From positions 16,662,829 through 16,726,828 of the forward strand of contig CM068540.1 in the NCBI GenBank assembly GCA_035048495.1: a DNA stretch of 64,000 nt. The letters run 5' to 3'. How positions within the stretch are numbered: the stretch's first letter is position 1; the number at the start of each line of letters is the position of its first letter. This document shows, in pieces, positions 11,567 to 23,454 of this stretch. Source of the stretch: Euptelea pleiosperma. Taxonomy: Eukaryota > Streptophyta > Magnoliopsida > Ranunculales > Eupteleaceae. The translations under genes were made by a program, and so were the position numbers. The notes under the pieces are model-generated. The model was not told the origin of the DNA, ran no database searches, and saw only the letters and a program-made list of their open reading frames with translations.

Positions 11567-14500
11567 TGATATTCGCTCAAAAGTGCTTATTTTAAGCCAT
11601 TACCCTTATAGTGATGTCACATTCTCCTACGTAAAACTTGACTTTTCATTGACTTTTCCAGGTAAAAGTTTCTTCCATTGTATAGAATACATTCTTTAGA
11701 CGAAAATCGACTATTTGCATGAAATATAAGCATTTCAGATATTCTAGTATCAAGTCGTTTTAGTTGAATCTCATTACGCGCTTTTTCACTTGCAGGAGAC
11801 CCTATCGGGCGATTCTCAATGATTGGCGGGCCCACGATCAATCACAGAAGACCTCTATCAAAGCTTAAAGAGCCAGTAGGCTAAAATAAAAAGATAGAAG
11901 CTAAGTATGGGCAAAGCCAGAGGATCGTAGAGCCGGACCAAGGACCAAGAGATAGAGGAAAAGCTAAAGACCAAGAAAATGACTAAGGTGTTGAAAGCCA
12001 CACCAATTGACATCAAAGGCTAGTTTGACTAATTAGTGGAGCTGATGAAGGAAAATAAAGAATACCAGGGTTCAAGACCTTCCAGTTCTATTATTTTTGT
12101 ATTTTCTCTCACGTCTCTCTATTTCTCTCTCTATCTATCTTGGTACACCCATGACCCATACCCATGATCCATAGCCATGACCCATGACCCATGACCCATG
12201 ACCCATGACCCATGACCATGGCCCGACACCATTTCTTGGACCAATTCAACCTGCCACCTCATCTCATCCATTGGTCCTAATTCCATCCCTTAATGGACTC
12301 TCATGGCCAAAGAACCCACTTGAGAAGCCCGAAGCCCACAACCATTGCTTGCAAGTGGACCCCACTCCCAAGATTTTATCATTATCCTTTGAAGATTGAC
12401 CTTGGCTATTCCACGGGTTCCAAAAGTAACCATCTCCCCCACAATCTCTCCCACATTCTCCTTCTCCTTCCTATTCTCATGAGGTATAGCCCATGACTCC
12501 TTCCTAATCTATAACATCCAACGACTCTAGAGGCGTCTCTCCTTGAACCTAAGAACATAAGATGAAGTAAGGAGGACAAATGGGTTGGTTCTCTCCCCCT
12601 TCTCATAACCTAAAACCACATAGGTTCTCTCCACCTCATCTTTCCTTAACCCCATTCTTCTCTCTTGCTCTACCTTACCTTCGATCTCCATCTCACAATT
12701 GCTGTAACTAGCAGCACCAGCTTCTCTCCCACTGTAGTAGCAACAGACGTGCTTCCTCCTTTGCTCCTCTCTTAGGAGCACCTAATCTGCCACCTATTGC
12801 ATGTTTTCCTCCTTACAATTGGAGCAACGATCTTCAACGGTCTTGTATATCTCCGCAACTCCTTACAGCAGGTCCTCAATCTCATCTTCTTCTCTCAATC
12901 TTGCTACCACTCCAAAGCACCACTTTCACCATCTTCAATCCTCCATCAACGCCTACAACTTAGTTGCAGGCCGATCATTCACCACCTGATCATCTTCTAC
13001 GGGCAGAACTCCAGTCACCTCTTCCTTTCACCAGCCAAGATCCCCACCATCTCCCTACGGTTCCACAACCTTATCTTCAGATCATCCTCTTCAGGGGATT
13101 TTTATGGACTGCAACTCAATCTCATCCTCTCCAGACTGGTTTGCTATCATACACCGGTGTTCTTCTCCAGCAGGTTCCACCGGCCATTCCTTCTCAACAG
13201 CCCGAAGTCAGCACCTCTCCTCCCTTGGAACGCCAACACCACGATCTCCTTGCAAGTTGTTGCATGACCTGCAACTTCTTACTGCCTCCTCTTGCCATTG
13301 ATTCCAACGAGAAGCTCGCCGGATCTGCACTGCACCTACCTGCAACCATCATCAATCTTGTTGCCCTCCTTGTCTCCACACCTTCAAGTAGTTCTGAGTA
13401 GTAGGAATACACCTGCAAATCCATCTTGCAACCAGCAGGTCGCACCTCTACTTCTCCCAGACTGTGATCCTCTCCCCCTCTTGCTACATCACGTGCAGCA
13501 CCATTCCACAACGTTGAACGGTGATCTTCTCTTCCGTTTACCTTCCACCCTGCAACTATTCTTGTAGATCTGGAACTCTCTCCACCACAGTCGAGTTGGT
13601 AGACCTTGTAACCATCCTCTTTGCCAGATTCAGGAACCTATAAGACCTACACATAAGAATCATGCACCACCACTTCTCCTCCCTACCACGCATGCTAGCA
13701 GCATAACCACCTGTATGCACCACCCTGCAACAACATCAGCAACTTAAGGTTGTTGCTCAACCTTCTACCACAGATCTGCACAACCTCCAACACCATCTGC
13801 AACACCTCCAACCCTGGTCGATCTCCACCACCAGTGCTATTTTCACTTGCAGCAACACCCTGCTACTGCACAACCAGGTCTTGGAACCCCTGCTAGAGCC
13901 ACCAGCTATTGGTCCACCACTTGCACCTGCAAATTCAGGGTGCATTTCACCTCTCCACATCCTGTGGTCCACCTCAAGGTTGAACATCAAGCCTACAGTC
14001 CCCCACGGTTTCTTCAAACCATCCTCCTTGTCTTCCTTGCTGCCCCACGGCTTGGCAGTATACCCTCTCCTTGACATGCCAACAAACCTCTTCTCTTGGT
14101 AAGTATCAAGGTTCGCTTCCATCTTCTTTACCTCTCTACATTTTCTCTCTCTAGACCTCTTAGGTCACTTTCTCTTTCTACAAAACTTGATTCTCTCTCT
14201 AGAAAACTTGATTCTCTCTCTACTTAGATCTCTCCTCTCTATTTCTCTCTCTAATTTGTTTATCTCTCTAGCTTCTCTAATTGCTTTCTAGCATAGTTAA
14301 TTAATGCATATTCATTTTATTCAAATTTCAATTTATTGTAATAAAGAATTTTTAATTAATTAATTTAATGGTTATTATGCAATTTCTTATTTGATTAATG
14401 TTCTTTATGATTCTCGAAATTTGCAGCATTTTCTCTCACTAAAAATCCCCAACTATGTTTTAAAATCACATTTTCCACCATTCTCACATCTTCTATCATT

Positions 14501-14678
14501 TCTAAGCAAATTTCTATTCATTCGTTTTTATTTGCCCTAACCCCGAGTGCGGACGATATCCAACACGAATCCCTATACAAAAGTCTGCATTTTTAAATGA
14601 TTTAAAGTGAATCAGAATTACAAATATTATTGAAATCTAGGGTTTCCGATCCAACGACACGGAAAAACCTTACTTTCA
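11567..14678 (+). repeat. Right (3') LTR
   Basis: This is a direct repeat of 3205-6140, starting TGATATTCGCTCAAAAGTGC and ending CCTTACTTTCA. It carries an expanded CATGACC microsatellite at about 12149-12220 that is shorter in the left LTR, plus extra insertions that account for its greater length. Confidence 0.85.
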
Positions 14679-14737
14679 GTAACCGAAGTCGGTCTCCACG
14701 CAATGTGACAGAAGTTTTCCTCTCAGTGCCACGTGGC

Positions 14738-15020
14738 AGACTTTGGATTAGAAATAGATCACCCCAACAAAAAATCTGGCCATTCTGAAATTTCTAGCCC
14801 CTTCAAATGTGGTTTTCAAGTTACACTGTAAAAATCGACGGTCCATAATTCTTCAGTGTCTAAAGCAGTCTATGAATATTATAATGATTTGAATTTTTGT
14901 GAGGATGATCTCCTCACCATAGAGATCATCATCACCAAAAATCTGCCATTGAATAATCTTCTACGTGGGTATACAAAAATGGGTGTCAAAAATGGGGGTT
15001 AAAATGGGTTCCAAAATTTA
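14738..15020. mobile_element. Family E foldback MITE, partial
   Basis: It shares the words GATCACCCCAACAAAAAATC, CGACGGTCCATAATTCTTCA and GTGAGGATGATCTCCTCACC with the complete copies at 23455 and 24257. The left terminal repeat is missing. The right side keeps AAAAATGGGGGTTAAAATGG. Confidence 0.7.
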
Positions 15021-15865
15021 TTTTATAAATTAAAATAACATTTTTGAATGAGTATTCAATGGTGGATATAATGTTTACATACTTTTGAGTCTGCACATAT
15101 ATGCAGACTAAATTTTTTCAACTCTGTTGGTGGAATTACTTTATTCAAACGAACGATATATATTGTGCCACGTGGAGGGTGAACTACGAACGAACGGTCA
15201 GATTTTTTTTTGCATGTGAACAAGGGTTCAAACGACTTTTAATTTACGAATCCCAACAACTGCCACATGGGGGAAGAGGGTTGTTTCGCACAAACTAAAT
15301 GTACATGACTTTGCAAAAGTGAGAAAAGACAGGACAAAGCCGTAGTCAGACGAAAGCGTCAGATTGCTCTGACGTGCGCTCAGAGCGTCAGCGAGAGACA
15401 GAACGGGTAAGGGCAAAACGGTCCGATTGGAAAATGTTAACATCCCGTGTAAGTCAACCAAGACAAAACATCGGTCAAGGGGGGTAACGTAAATGACCCA
15501 TCAAATTCCTAATTGAAATTAGGGGATCCCTTTAAATTGATTTTTTTGTCACATTGTTATTTCAAACTTTTGAATGGACCCATTCAAGAACAATTAGATG
15601 ATGGCAAAATTATCAAAGATTGGCTTCCATATTTATATTCAACAACGTTACGAAAAGTTCCTTGTCGCCAATTTTTCAGGAGTAGTACAAAATTGCCCTT
15701 TATAGATTGAATGCCATATACCTTAAGTTATTGAGTTTTTCTATGGTGTGTAGCAGTATGGTGTTTATGTGTTTGGTGAGTGAGTCAAATAGATGGTTAT
15801 AGGGCCCAGCCACTAGGGGTTGGCCGTGTGATGTAGTGTGGAACCGGTGTTGTACAGCTTCAACG
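15021..15865. other. Intergenic, unclassified
   Basis: The sequence at 15030-15110 (AATGGTGGATATAATGTTTA) recurs in diverged form near 33220-33375, so part of this is an old repeat. No gene or RNA was recognised in the remainder. Confidence 0.4.
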
Positions 15866-16096
15866 ACAGGGCCCTGTCATCGAAGGAGAAGAAAGGGCAG
15901 CAGATGATGGCACGTGGATTTGTACGGACTGACCACCTCGGCCTCACCGCCCACGTACCCTGGTGAGTGTTTTGGCAAAAAAGCACTTGAGTACTCACCT
16001 GGGTACGTGTGTGGTGAGGCCGAGGTGGTCAGTCGTACAAATCCACGTGCCGAGATCTGCTGCCCTGTCTTCTCCTTCGATGACAGGCCCGGTCAT
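15866..16096. mobile_element. Foldback MITE with about 105-bp arms
   Basis: The left arm (GCCCTGTCATCGAAGGAGAA.. to ..CACCTCGGCCTCAC) is repeated in inverted order on the right (GTGAGGCCGAGGTGG.. to ..TCCTTCGATGACAGGCCC). About 45 bp of loop separates them around CACTTGAGTACTCACC. The arms match closely, so a transcript would form a long hairpin. I did not find a clean target duplication. Confidence 0.75.
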
Positions 16097-16279
16097 CAAA
16101 GTTTTATCCCCATTTTTGTGGGTTGTAGGTTCAGTTCACCTGGATGTGAACCAGGCAGCCAGGTGTTGGGTGCTTTTTTTAGGGTGTGCCACATGGCACA
16201 TATTTAGGGTGGTTTCACTCTGACCATGTTGGGACCCACCACTAGGTGGTTAACATGCTTGGGGCGGTACTCCTGGGGC

Positions 16280-16685
16280 GAGTAAAACTTGCGTCACAAG
16301 ATGTTGTGACGGAAGCCGGTCACAGCACTCAACCTGAGCCACGTGGCACACGATCAGAGGGCACCGACCGTATGGATGTTTGGCCAGTCCCTCGGTGGAC
16401 CTACAAACCTAAAATCAGCCTGATTAGTGATTTACGACCTTTGGGTTTTTGCACCCAAATAACGCTCAATAATGCTCAGATTCCTACCGTTAAAATCAAC
16501 CCATGCAAATAACTTCAACCGAATCGGTTAGAAATCACTAATCAAGCTGATTTTTTGTGTACCAGTCCACCGAGGGACTAGCCAAACATCCATACGTTCA
16601 TCGTCCTCTAATAATATACCACATGTCTTGCATTGAATGCTGTGACTGGCTTCCGTCACAACATCTTGTGACACAAGTTTTACTC
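16280..16685. mobile_element. Family A foldback MITE (Mutator-like), complete
   Basis: Its terminal inverted repeats run from GAGTAAAACTTGCGTCACAA to its inverse ending ACACAAGTTTTACTC. The arms hold GAGCCACGTGGCACAC on the left and a decayed inverse on the right, then GATGTTTGGCCAGTCCCTCGG and its inverse. The whole element is one imperfect palindrome of about 400 bp. Related complete copies are at 33396 and 45127. Confidence 0.8.
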
Positions 16686-16766
16686 GTACCCCTGTTGTAG
16701 GTACAGTACAAGTAACAGGCTTACTTTTTTTTTTGTAATAGGTAACAAACTTAGTTAAACTTAAAA

Positions 16767-17885
16767 CGGAAAATTTCTAAAAAGAAAACAAACTTTAATC
16801 TATTTACAAAAAAGAATACAACTTTTCGCAAATCCCAAAAAAGAAAACGAAACGCCCTTTGACGTGGCACATGTTTATCAAAAAAATGCCCTTTAAAAGG
16901 GCGTTTGTCAGTAAAAAACGCCCTTTAAAATGGCGTTTTTCAGTAATAGACGCTTTTTTAAAAAACGTCTGTCAGGACCTCTGTCAGCTACTGACAACTG
17001 ACAGACGTTTTTTAAAATGGCGTTTTTCACTGACAAACGCCCTTTTAAAGGGCGTTCGGCCGTTGAGATCAACCCATGAAAATAAGTCTAATCCAACGCC
17101 TATAAATCACTAATCAAGCTGAGTTTTCATTTGTAGGTCCACTTAGGGATTGGCCAAACATCCATATGGTCAGAGTCCTCTAAGAATGTGCCACGTGGCT
17201 AATATTGTGTCCTGTAACACGAGAGCCTGAGCCCTAAAAAATAGGGAACCCCAATTTTTACGCCCATTTTGGCATACCCAGAAGATGAATCAATGGCTGA
17301 TTTTTGGTGAGGATGATCTCTACGGTGAGGAGATCATCTTCACAAAAATTCAGATCATTCCGTTATTCATAGACTGGTCGATGAATTATGGGCCGTCGAT
17401 TTTTACTGTGTAGGCCAAAATGGGGGTCCCCCAAGCCCCACCAAAAATAAAAAAAACTAAAAAAAATAAAAATAAATACATACCTGAGTTTTAAAGCGTA
17501 GGAGGCCGCTTCGATCGGAGCAAGGAGGCCGCGAGGAGACCGCCGGAAAGAGAGAGGGGAGAGTTCGCCGGAGGAGAACACAGAGACAGAGGAGAGGCGG
17601 GAGAATAGATGAAAGCGACTTAAGCGGAATTTAAGTTGTCGCCTGGCAGACGCCCTTTGAAATGGCATTTTTTTCATAAAAACGTTTTTTAAAAAACCAT
17701 TTCTCAGGAATAAACGCCCTTTAAAAGGGTGTTTGTCAGGCGTGTCTGACTGATTAGTCAGTCGGCGACTGATTCAACTTACAGCAGACGAAAGGGCGTT
17801 TTGTGTTTCTTTTTTGGGATTTGCGAAAAGTTGTATTCTTTTTTGTAATTTATTTAAATTTTCTTTTCTTTTCTGCAATTTTCCG
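16767..17885. mobile_element. Family F foldback element, Mutator-like, with CGCCC/GGGCG palindromic words
   Basis: The ends are CGGAAAATT..AATTTTCCG, flanked by an exact 9-bp duplication, AACTTAAAA (16758-16766 and 17886-17894), the length used by Mutator-like transposases. The outer arms (about 90 bp) pair across the element. Inside are many short self-complementary words such as CGCCCTTTTAAAGGGCG and CGCCCTTTAAAATGGCG joined by GTCAG/CTGAC spacers. The centre holds half of a family A module (about 17070-17220) and a family E module (17228-17440). An apparent 104-residue frame on the minus strand (17363-17677) crosses module borders and is not accepted as a gene. Confidence 0.85.
17228..17440. 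mobile_element. Family E module nested in the family F foldback
   Basis: It carries GATGAATCAATGGCTGATTT, GTGAGGAGATCATCTTCACA and the pair CCATTTTGGCATACC / GGCCAAAATGGGGGTCCCCC. It is shorter than the complete family E copies. Confidence 0.65.
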
Positions 17886-18061
17886 AACTTAAAACTAGGA
17901 AATCTTCTTCATTATGTTAATATTATTTACTTTTGTATTAAAATATTTATATATTATAATTTGTAGGTCCACCTAAGTGCGGGACCCACCTCCTCACTGA
18001 CAGTGTCTTTGAGTGTGCCCCATGGTTCAATTTTGGGTGAACCCCAGTAAGAAGTATATAT

Positions 18062-18474
18062 CAAGGTTTAAAAAATGGCCGTTATAAAGGATTCGGACCT
18101 ACCCCGTTACGTTATGGACCGTTAAAATGCCCAAAAAATAATGGCCGATATAACGAAAATAACGGCCGTTATTTCCCATTATTTTTCCGTTATAACGAAA
18201 ATAACGACCGTTACTTTCTGAAAAATATTGTGAAAAAAATGGCGGTCATTTTCATTTTTTTCCGTTATTTTCTATTTTTAAAATTTTAAACTTCAAATTT
18301 TAAAATTCAAAATTTGAATTTCAGCGCCAATTTTTCCTTTTTTTTCCGTTATATTCCATTTTTTCCCCTTTTTTTCCATTTTTGCCCCTGATAGTTTTTT
18401 TTTTTTTGTTATAACGGAAAAAACGATAACTCCCCAGTCCGTTATACCGTTATAACGGTCCCCTTTAAACCTTG
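18062..18474. mobile_element. Family B hAT-type MITE, complete
   Basis: The ends are CAAGGTTTAAA..TTTAAACCTTG, flanked by an exact 8-bp duplication, GTATATAT (18054-18061 and 18475-18482), the hAT signature. The body is made of CCGTTATAACGG-type words with a T-rich middle. This copy has the 'TTATAA' word variant. The copies at 42871 and 45912 have 'TTTAAA'. Confidence 0.85.
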
Positions 18475-18664
18475 GTATATATGTCCACCTAGGAATTGGC
18501 CATGCAGACATACGGTTAGTAGGGTCTAAGATTGTGACCTATGTGGGCCTCACCCAAGTAGGAGCCCAACGTATTAAGTATGACACGTTATGGTAAGGTT
18601 GTAGTAAAAGAAAAAATAAATAATAATAAAATAAGGTTAGTTGTTAGTTATCTATTATCTATTA

Positions 18665-19500
18665 TCTATACTAAAGCTCGAGCCTGCAGAGGTGGCGCTC
18701 TCTCTAGCTTTTCTATATTTTTTAAAAATACCCTCCATAATCCTACAACCTCTCAAATTCCCTAACTTTTCATGTAAAATATTTTTCATTTAATTAATTA
18801 TAATTATTCATGTCTTTCTCCCTTCTCCGCAACTCCTAAAATTACTCCTAATTTATTCCCCATAACCTCTCTCTACAACTCCAATTGGAATCTTCTTTAT
18901 TTAAACATTTCTTCTTTCGAAACGTCTTTTTTAATTAGACATTCCCTCTTCCAAAATCTCCTACTTATTTCTTAAATCTCTCCCTCTCACATTCTCTCTA
19001 ATATCTATTAGTTTCTAAATATAATTATTCTCCACATCTCATATTTCTTCTAAAATGTATCTCTATTGATTTTTCTTAAGAATTTATACTAAAGCTCGAG
19101 CCTGCTGAGGTAGTGCTCTCTTCAGTTTTTTTATATTTTTCAAAAATATCCCTCATTATCCTACAACCTCTCAAACTTCCCAACTTTCCATGTAAAATAT
19201 TTTTTATTTAATTAATTATAACTATTCTTGCCTTTCTCACTTCTCCGCAACTCCTAAAATTATTCCTCATTTATTCCCCATAACCTCTGTCTACAACTCC
19301 AATTGGAATCTTCTTTATTTGAATCTATGCTCTTCCGAAATGTCTTCTTCAACTAGACCTTCCATCTTCCAAAATCTCATACTTATTTTCTAAATCTCTC
19401 CATCTCCCATTCTCTCTAATATCTATTAGTTTCTAAAGATAACTATTTCTCCCCACGTCTCTTCTCTCTCATAAAATGTATCTCTATTAATTTTCATCAG
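18665..19500 (+). repeat. 418-bp tandem duplication of Helitron 5' region
   Basis: The copies start at 18665 and 19083 and stay alignable to about 19500 (shared blocks include ATTTATTCCCCATAACCTCT and ACAACTCCAATTGGAATCTT). Confidence 0.8.
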
Positions 19501-21241
19501 GAATTTAATTTAAATATTTTAGTTATTGAAAGTTCTTCTGTTGTGACTGATCCAAGTTTATTTTTTTTATTTTTTAATTATATTTTACTTTGTGATCAAA
19601 CGATAGTGTTCCAGATCGTTGTAACTATATCAACTGTTCTCAAGTTCATCTCCATGGTAGAAGTTGATTTTTCATAGCTCTAGATTTCTACTCATCTGCT
19701 CAAATCAAAATCGATTCAATGATTATAAGGGTTCTCAAGTTCATCTCCATGGTTGAAAATGATTTTTTCATGGCTCTAGGTTTCTACTCATCTGCTCAAA
19801 TCACAATCGATTGAATGATCATACAGGTTTGCTAGCAAATGCGGGGATAACCTATAATGACGCGCTTTATATGAGACTGAAGGCTAGGGATGTATACTAT
19901 GGGGTTTTAGACATTAATTTACACATCGACCCATCAATCTTGACCGTCTATTCCATTGGTCATTTTGAATTGAAAAAACATGACATATATTTCAGTCAAT
20001 GTCAATCCTATTATTTTACATCAAGTATATTTTTTTCATTCATGCCATTTTTTCCTGTTGGGTTTATTTTTTTTTCTTTTCTACACATTTTTTTCATTTT
20101 TTACTAGCCCAACAATCACCATATTTATGTTTTTATTTGGTTATTTGTTTGGAATATTTTATTTTTTTTTTTGCATGTAAAACAATGTTGCTTGGTTAAT
20201 TTTTATGTTCATTTTTTATTTTATTAATAGGTTTCCATGATCAGCGGACCAATTATACTTTTAAAAATTATCCAGTGGTATGAGGTATTTTATGATTGTT
20301 TGGAAAGATATCCTAGCTTCTAACTAGGCTTATATCTAATGGCTAAAAATTACTTTGTTATTTGGCGCACATGGAAAATAAAACTATATATCAATAATTA
20401 TTTGGAAGGAAATTAGGCTATCATAATGAGAATGATTATTCAGGAAATTAGATTACCATAATGAGAATAATTATTCGGTATCCAATGCTAAAAATTTATA
20501 TTTTCAAAAATGATTATCCAAGCAAAATGTTTTATTTTTTTGTTCTTCCTTGACAAAATTGTTTCTTCGATATTTTTAAAATCTCTCTAAATATCTTCAT
20601 TTATTCCTATCTCTTCACACTTACTTCTTTTTATAAACTAGCCATAAAAATTATACTTTTTGATAAGCACTATTTACTTAGATGGAGGATGACTTTTTTA
20701 TTTGAATGAGTTTTTGAGTTGAACATAAATAGTTTAACTCAGTTTAATTTTTGGAAGATTAGTGGAACACGTTAATTGATATTCTATATATATTGAAAGA
20801 GGTCCATATAGCTTGATTTGCAGAAGATATCATGAGTTATGATTCTGATATCATGGATTATGGTTCTGATTATTCACAATGAACAGTCATATTGATGATT
20901 CAAACAAAGATGATAAATTTGATAGATGACACTAAGTAGGGTTTCATGAAATTTTGACTAATAATCTTTTTCCTCTTTTGAGCATAAAAGATTGAATCTT
21001 CCATTATGCAGTTTTATTTTTTCTTTCTACAATTTGGATACGACATTAAGAAACTTACTCTCTTCTAAAAAAAAAATGATTTATTTATTAATGGGAATCT
21101 CTCAATATTCAAGAACATAAAAAAATATTTTAGATTACCAAAAAAAACTAACTTTCTTTTAAGTGTGCTTTTTTTTAATGTTAAAAAAAGACTTTTATTC
21201 ATTTAATATTTTTTTTATTGTGCCCATGCTAAACATGGCTA
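18665..21241 (+). mobile_element. Helitron, non-autonomous, with tandemly duplicated 5' end
   Basis: The 5' end is TCTATACTAAAGCTCGAGCC after an A, the same as the Helitrons at 22042 and 52783. The first 418 bp is repeated in direct order from 19083 (TTTATACTAAAGCTCGAGCC). A hairpin-like end, GCCCATGCTAAACATGGC, followed by TAT closes it at about 21241, where another 5' end (TCTATATTAAAGCTCAGC) begins. The body is AT-rich and I see no helicase/Rep coding sequence. Confidence 0.65.
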
Positions 21242-22041
21242 TCTATATTAAAGCTCAGCTCTGTTGACGTGCTCTCCCAATCTTTTTTTTAACATTTTTT
21301 CCAAAAATACCCTTACTCCATTCTATACTTTTATCTTCTATAATAAAGCAAGAGTGCCACGTCAACAAGTATCTCTTCTCAACAGTCCAAACGTCACCTA
21401 GAAACTCTAAAACGTCTCTTTGTTACCTATAACCTCTGTAGCGTATCACAATTAACGTCTCTCCTTGGAACTGCTTAAACTTCTCCTTTATTTCCCTTAA
21501 ATGTCTCTTCGTTGCCTACAACTACTACTTAATCCTAATGCCCCTCCAACTCCAAAACATCCGCTAATGCAAAACTTTTGTTTACAAAACCAACTCTTGC
21601 ATCGGTTCAAAATAGGCCCTTGAAATATCTGCCTATATGGGTCCAAACAATGAAGGCTTACTGGCATTTAACGTCTTTCTCTGTAAGTTTTTTTTTCCTC
21701 TTGTAGATTAATGTTTTACCATTTTTTTTGCAATGAGATCTGCTAGAGAATCAAATCGCGATTATCATGATCTTCTTCAGATCAATTTATCAACGTACTG
21801 CATTGACTCAGTTGCCTGACTAAATAGAGCTAGCGATTGATGTTCGAAAGTGGAGGTTTACAGACACGGCATTTTTTGTGGTTTCTGTCTTCTTCGAGTA
21901 CAGGAAGAAGGAAACGACACTTGAGTTTGGTAAAGAAGATTTTTAGGACGTCAGAATGGAAGACGAAGAAGAAGAAGAAGTGACTGGGGTTCATGCGAAG
22001 ACCCTTCTCTATTTCTCCCTCTCTAAAGGACAAATCTATTA
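21242..22041 (+). mobile_element. Short Helitron-like fragments
   Basis: Two further 5'-end-like starts occur at 21242 (TCTATATTAAAGCTCAGC) and 21337 (TCTATAATAAAGCAAGAG). Each follows another start closely, as expected if Helitrons insert into or beside older copies. No matching 3' hairpin was found before the next element starts at 22042. Confidence 0.45.
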
Positions 22042-22524
22042 TCTATACTAAAGCTCGAGCCTGATGATGTGGGGCGCTCTCCATCTTTTCCAATTATTTC
22101 AAAAAACACCCTACTGATATATTAAATTACAAACAACAATATTTACATTTTTCAAAAACGTATTTTATAATTACATTACATTTATTGAAAATAAATGGGT
22201 ATATGAAACTCTTTACAGCCAATAACTGTCTCTTAGGAACCAAAACATCTCCTTCAAAACACTTCACATTCCAGAGCATTCCTTTCATTTCCTATACTCA
22301 CCAAAGATTGCATTATAAATCCAGAGTTGTTGCCTGAGTTTGGCAAGCTTAGGATACAATTCCTCTCTTCCATATTTCTTGCGTTTGTGGCTGACAAATT
22401 TTACAGATGTTACAAGCTTGCCACGGGAGAGACAGGATCCAACTTCGCAGATTGGTTAAATAGATTTTGGTAAAGTTATCTGATTGGTGCTCATCTTTTT
22501 TGTTATTATTTGGGTCAATTACGT

Positions 22525-22800
22525 TTCGGATGTTTGGCTGTCTTTGGGTGTATCTACAAGCCAAAAATCAGCCATAAAGGTGATTCTTAAACATTTCCAT
22601 TGTGGGCATATGAGAAAATCATTAAATCGATCCAATGGCCATTATTCATCTATGAGGTTAATTTTATATGTTAGTTCTCAAGGGGTGGGTGCGTCAACCA
22701 TTTATGGACAATGGTCCGAAAGAGTTTGCCATGTGGCAATATTTTGTGTATACTATCAGTGATCTCTAAAAGTATGTCACATAGCTCATATTTTGGACCG
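22525..22800. mobile_element. Family A-like MITE, degenerate
   Basis: GATGTTTGGCTGTCTTTGGG, CCAAAAATCAGCC and the right arm TTTGCCATGTGGCAATATTT are recognisable. The terminal repeats are eroded. Confidence 0.5.
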
Positions 22801-23454
22801 TATAGAAAATTTATTTGGAGTTCAAAATAGATTGGTTCTGATCGGATGGTTATGAGATGCATAACAAAACTGTTCGGATTCAATAATTACATGGATGTGT
22901 ATGTGACTATTCCTCGTTTAATACACAAAATCATCTTGATCGAAAGACATGGATTCTGATAAACCAAGAATCCCAACGGTTATTGATATTGCTGACCTGG
23001 CATCATTTATGTGCAAGTAGTTGTATTACACAAGAATATGCAACTACTAATTATAGTATGCCACATGGCACATACAGCTGTCATTGAGGAACAATAAGGT
23101 CGTTGAGGAAATATGGAAATGTACCACCAGGGCTAACATAGGGGTGTAAATTTGGTCCGAGGCTCGAAGTCGAGCCTAAGACCAAAATTTGGGTCAGTCC
23201 AACAAAGCCCAAAATTTAAACTACCAGGTAGTGTGCAGCCTCCCCGTGAGCCTGAGCCAAGTCTGGAGCAAATTCCATACCCATAAAAAATCAACCCCTT
23301 CCTCTTTTTCGACTTTTCCTACCTATTAGCATTAATTACCTCTACTTTTCCAAATTTTTTACTTTCCTAATTGTGCCTTAAGTTACCCCATGCGCAAGGG
23401 CTGAAACTTTCCTATTTTTACCCTTCTTCAAAAAACGTGGCCAATTCCATAAAA

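Larger units (their letters stand above)
3205..14678 (+). mobile_element. LTR retrotransposon, non-autonomous, with about 3 kb LTRs
   Basis: Two long direct repeats (3205-6140 and 11567-14678) both start TGATATTCGCTCAAAAGT and end TTACTTTCA, giving the usual TG..CA borders. The element is flanked by GTGAC (3200-3204) and GTAAC (14679-14683), a 5-bp target duplication with one change. A tRNA-Asp-type primer site follows the left LTR directly. The 5.4 kb internal part has two hydrophilic open segments and no protease, reverse transcriptase, RNase H or integrase that I can recognise. The layout (huge LTRs, gag remnants, a G-rich tract far upstream of the right LTR) recalls Athila/Tat-like Gypsy elements and LARDs. 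The LTRs differ by many substitutions and indels, so the insertion is not recent. Confidence 0.85.
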
